Assembly (NCBI GenBank): GCA_018829485.1
Contig: JAHJTU010000059.1
Span: forward strand, 1 to 14,851
Length of the DNA: 14,851 nt
Direction: 5' to 3'
DNA from: Nanobdellota archaeon
GTDB lineage: Archaea; Nanobdellota; Nanobdellia; Pacearchaeales; UBA12030
Positions 12,762-14,851 of the stretch are shown here, one piece after another (positions within the stretch are counted from its first letter, which is position 1; each line of letters begins with the position of its first letter). The notes under the pieces were generated by a model, which saw only the letters and a program-made list of their open reading frames with translations, did no database searches and was not told where the DNA came from. Both the position numbers and the translations under genes were made by a program.

Positions 12762-14851
12762 ATGGAACAAGCTAATTTAAAGAAAATTGAAGATAAGTGG
12801 AGAAAAGCTTGGCAAAAATCCAAGGTATTTGAAGTTAAATTAGGCAAATCAGGCAAAGACAAGAAAAAGAAATTCTATTGCTTAGAGATGTTTCCATATC
12901 CATCTGGAAAGTTACATATGGGGCATGTAAGAAATTACTGTCTTGGAGATTGTATTGCAAGATATAAGAGAATGCAAGGTTATAATGTGTTGTATCCTTT
13001 TGGTTATGATTCTTTTGGTTTGCCAGCTGAAAATGCTGCTATTAAACAGAAAGTTGCACCTGATAAATGGACTGAAAATAATATTAAAGAAGCAAAAGAG
13101 CATTTGCTTGCATTAAGTTTTAGTTATGATTGGAATAGAGAAATTGCAACTCATAAACCAGAATATTACAAGTGGAATCAGTTGTTCTTTTTGAAAATGC
13201 TTGAAAAAGGACTTGTGTATAGAAAAGAAGCTCCTGTTAATTATTGTCCTTCATGTGATACTGTATTGGCAAATGAACAAGTTAAAGATGGAAAATGCTG
13301 GAGATGTGAGCATGATGTGCAAGATAAAATGCTTGAGCAATGGTTTGTGAAGATTACTGATTATGCTGAAGAATTGTTGCAAGTTGATAAATTAGAATGG
13401 CCTGAAAGAGTTAAAATTATGCAAAAAAACTGGATTGGAAAAAGCCATGGCACTGAAATTCATTTTAAAATTAAAAACACAAATGAAATAATCCATATTT
13501 TTACAACAAGAGCTGATACTCTTTATGGAGTTACATTTATGGTTTTTGCACCTGAAAACCCTCTTGTATCTAAATGGGTAAAAGGAACAAAGTATGAAAA
13601 AACATTTAATGAATTTTTGAAACAAGTTAAAAAAGAAAGCAAAATACAAAGGCTTTCAGAAGAAATTGAGAAAAAAGGAATGTTTATTGGCAAGTATGCA
13701 ATTAATCCTTTGACAAATGAAGAAATTCCAGTATATGTTGGAAATTTTGTTGTTTATGAATATGGTGCTGGTGCTGTTATGGCTGTTCCTGCACATGATC
13801 AAAGGGATTTTGAATTTGCAAAAAAGCATAATCTTAAGATAAAAGTTGTTATTCAGCCACAACAATTTAATATTGATGAAAAAAAGATGATAAGAGCATA
13901 TTTGGGAGAAGGCAATCTTGTTAATTCTGGAAAATTTAATGGAATGCATAATAAAGATGCAATTGAAGATATTACAAAAGAACTTGCAAAAAAGAAACTT
14001 GGCAAATCAACAGTGCAATACAAAATCAGAGATTGGTTAATTTCTCGTCAGAGATATTGGGGAACTCCTATTCCTGTTATTTACTGTAATTCTTGTGGAA
14101 TCATCCCGGTGCCTGAAAAAGATTTACCATTAAAATTACCATCTTATGATAAAGTTAAATTTGGAAAGGGCAATCCTTTACTTACAGCAAAAGAATGGAT
14201 TAATGTTAAGTGTCCTAAATGTAACAAGAATGCTAGAAGAGAAACAGATACAATGGATACTTTCTTTGATTCTTCTTGGTATTATTTAAGATATTGTTCT
14301 GCTAATGAAAATAAAATGCCTTTTAGAAAAGATGAAGTTGAATATTGGATGCCAGTTGATTTTTACATTGGTGGAATTGAACATGCAACAGGACATTTGA
14401 TTTATGCAAGATTTTTTACAAAAGCATTATCAGATTTAGGCTATTTCAAATTCAGAGAGCCTTTCAAGAAAATGTTTACACAAGGAATGGTGTTGAAAGA
14501 TGGAGAAGTCATGAGCAAGAGCAAGGGAAATATTGTTTCTTGTGATGAAATGCTTGAAAAATATGGTGCTGATACAATAAGATTATTTGAATTAAGTGTT
14601 GCATTGCCTGAAAGTGATTTGGAATTTAGAGAAAAAGGAATTGCAGGAAGTTTCAGATTCTTGCAGAAAGTTCATTACTTATTAACTGAAAAATATGGAA
14701 AAGGACTTGCAATTATTGATGATTATTTGCTTGCTGAAAAAGAAAAACTCATTGTAGAAGTTACAAAAGAAATAGATTCTTTTAGAATTAATATTGCTAT
14801 TTCAAATATTTTTACTTTTATTGATAAATTAAGCAAATTCAGAAAATTTGT
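12762..14851 (+). CDS. leuS: Leucyl-tRNA synthetase, bacterial type, 3' end outside the window
   Basis: About 696 residues are visible with no stop. It charges tRNA-Leu with leucine in the cytoplasm. The HIGH-type motif is LHMGH. A zinc module (YCPSCD...CWRC) is followed by QWFVKITDYAEELL. The editing (CP1) domain shows TTRADTLYG and GAGAVMAVPAHDQRD. Further landmarks are IRDWLISRQRYWG, a second CxxC pair set, DSSWYYLRY, YIGGIEHATGH and the KMSKS loop as VMSKSKGN, with the catalytic second Lys retained. The sequence order and the editing domain lying after the zinc module match bacterial LeuRS rather than the archaeal/eukaryotic form. The start at 12762 fits the normal short N-terminal lead-in. 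The tRNA-binding C-terminal part lies beyond the window. Confidence 0.95.
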   Translation, partial: MEQANLKKIEDKWRKAWQKSKVFEVKLGKSGKDKKKKFYCLEMFPYPSGKLHMGHVRNYCLGDCIARYKRMQGYNVLYPFGYDSFGLPAENAAIKQKVAPDKWTENNIKEAKEHLLALSFSYDWNREIATHKPEYYKWNQLFFLKMLEKGLVYRKEAPVNYCPSCDTVLANEQVKDGKCWRCEHDVQDKMLEQWFVKITDYAEELLQVDKLEWPERVKIMQKNWIGKSHGTEIHFKIKNTNEIIHIFTTRADTLYGVTFMVFAPENPLVSKWVKGTKYEKTFNEFLKQVKKESKIQRLSEEIEKKGMFIGKYAINPLTNEEIPVYVGNFVVYEYGAGAVMAVPAHDQRDFEFAKKHNLKIKVVIQPQQFNIDEKKMIRAYLGEGNLVNSGKFNGMHNKDAIEDITKELAKKKLGKSTVQYKIRDWLISRQRYWGTPIPVIYCNSCGIIPVPEKDLPLKLPSYDKVKFGKGNPLLTAKEWINVKCPKCNKNARRETDTMDTFFDSSWYYLRYCSANENKMPFRKDEVEYWMPVDFYIGGIEHATGHLIYARFFTKALSDLGYFKFREPFKKMFTQGMVLKDGEVMSKSKGNIVSCDEMLEKYGADTIRLFELSVALPESDLEFREKGIAGSFRFLQKVHYLLTEKYGKGLAIIDDYLLAEKEKLIVEVTKEIDSFRINIAISNIFTFIDKLSKFRKF

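Noticed and set aside
12912..13949. Minus-strand frames within leuS
   Set aside because: They are antisense to a strongly conserved synthetase with no recognisable content.

Overview
The window looks like archaeal chromosome, most probably from a small-genome DPANN lineage such as Woesearchaeota or Pacearchaeota. That is inferred from the gene content. The DNA is very A+T-rich. Start codons sit a short distance behind TATA boxes, and several appear leaderless. A tRNA-Cys gene carries an intron at the canonical archaeal position 37/38. There is a deoxyhypusine synthase, found only in archaea and eukaryotes. Much of the window encodes Asn/Thr/Ser-rich secreted or membrane-anchored surface proteins with short basic cytoplasmic tails. 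A bacterial-type leucyl-tRNA synthetase is the main non-archaeal component.

Layout. 1-508: 3' part of a regulator-like protein with a duplicated helix-turn-helix unit. 549-3762: three surface-protein genes on the plus strand (secreted, anchored, anchored). 3763-3888: intron-containing tRNA-Cys, minus strand, abutting the preceding stop codon. 3986-5490: an ABC ATPase (LolD/MacB type) and a minus-strand S-layer-like exoprotein. The two genes converge, and both lose their expected C-termini at the same 16-base stretch, so I read this as a rearrangement or chimeric junction. 5530-6479: a 21-base remnant of a tRNA 3' end, then a tiny AbrB-type protein translationally coupled to a LAGLIDADG homing endonuclease. 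6483-6556: tRNA-Arg(TCT), minus strand. 6652-7080: a small helical protein of unknown function. 7084-8411: a minus-strand pair encoding an AdoMet-decarboxylase-fold protein and deoxyhypusine synthase, a plausible polyamine/hypusine module. 8541-12723: two surface-protein genes sharing a DNRLRE-like domain, the second a 1011-residue repeat protein. 12762 to the end: leuS, cut by the window edge.

How it fits together. Surface genes occur twice as a secreted protein without an anchor followed at once by a membrane-anchored protein (549/1492 and 8541/9688), which suggests co-assembled envelope complexes. The 4.6-6.5 kb stretch is the most disturbed part: a double truncation, a tRNA scar and a homing-endonuclease cassette lie close together. 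No gene-free stretch exceeds 300 bases. I saw no rRNA, CRISPR array, integrase or insertion sequence.
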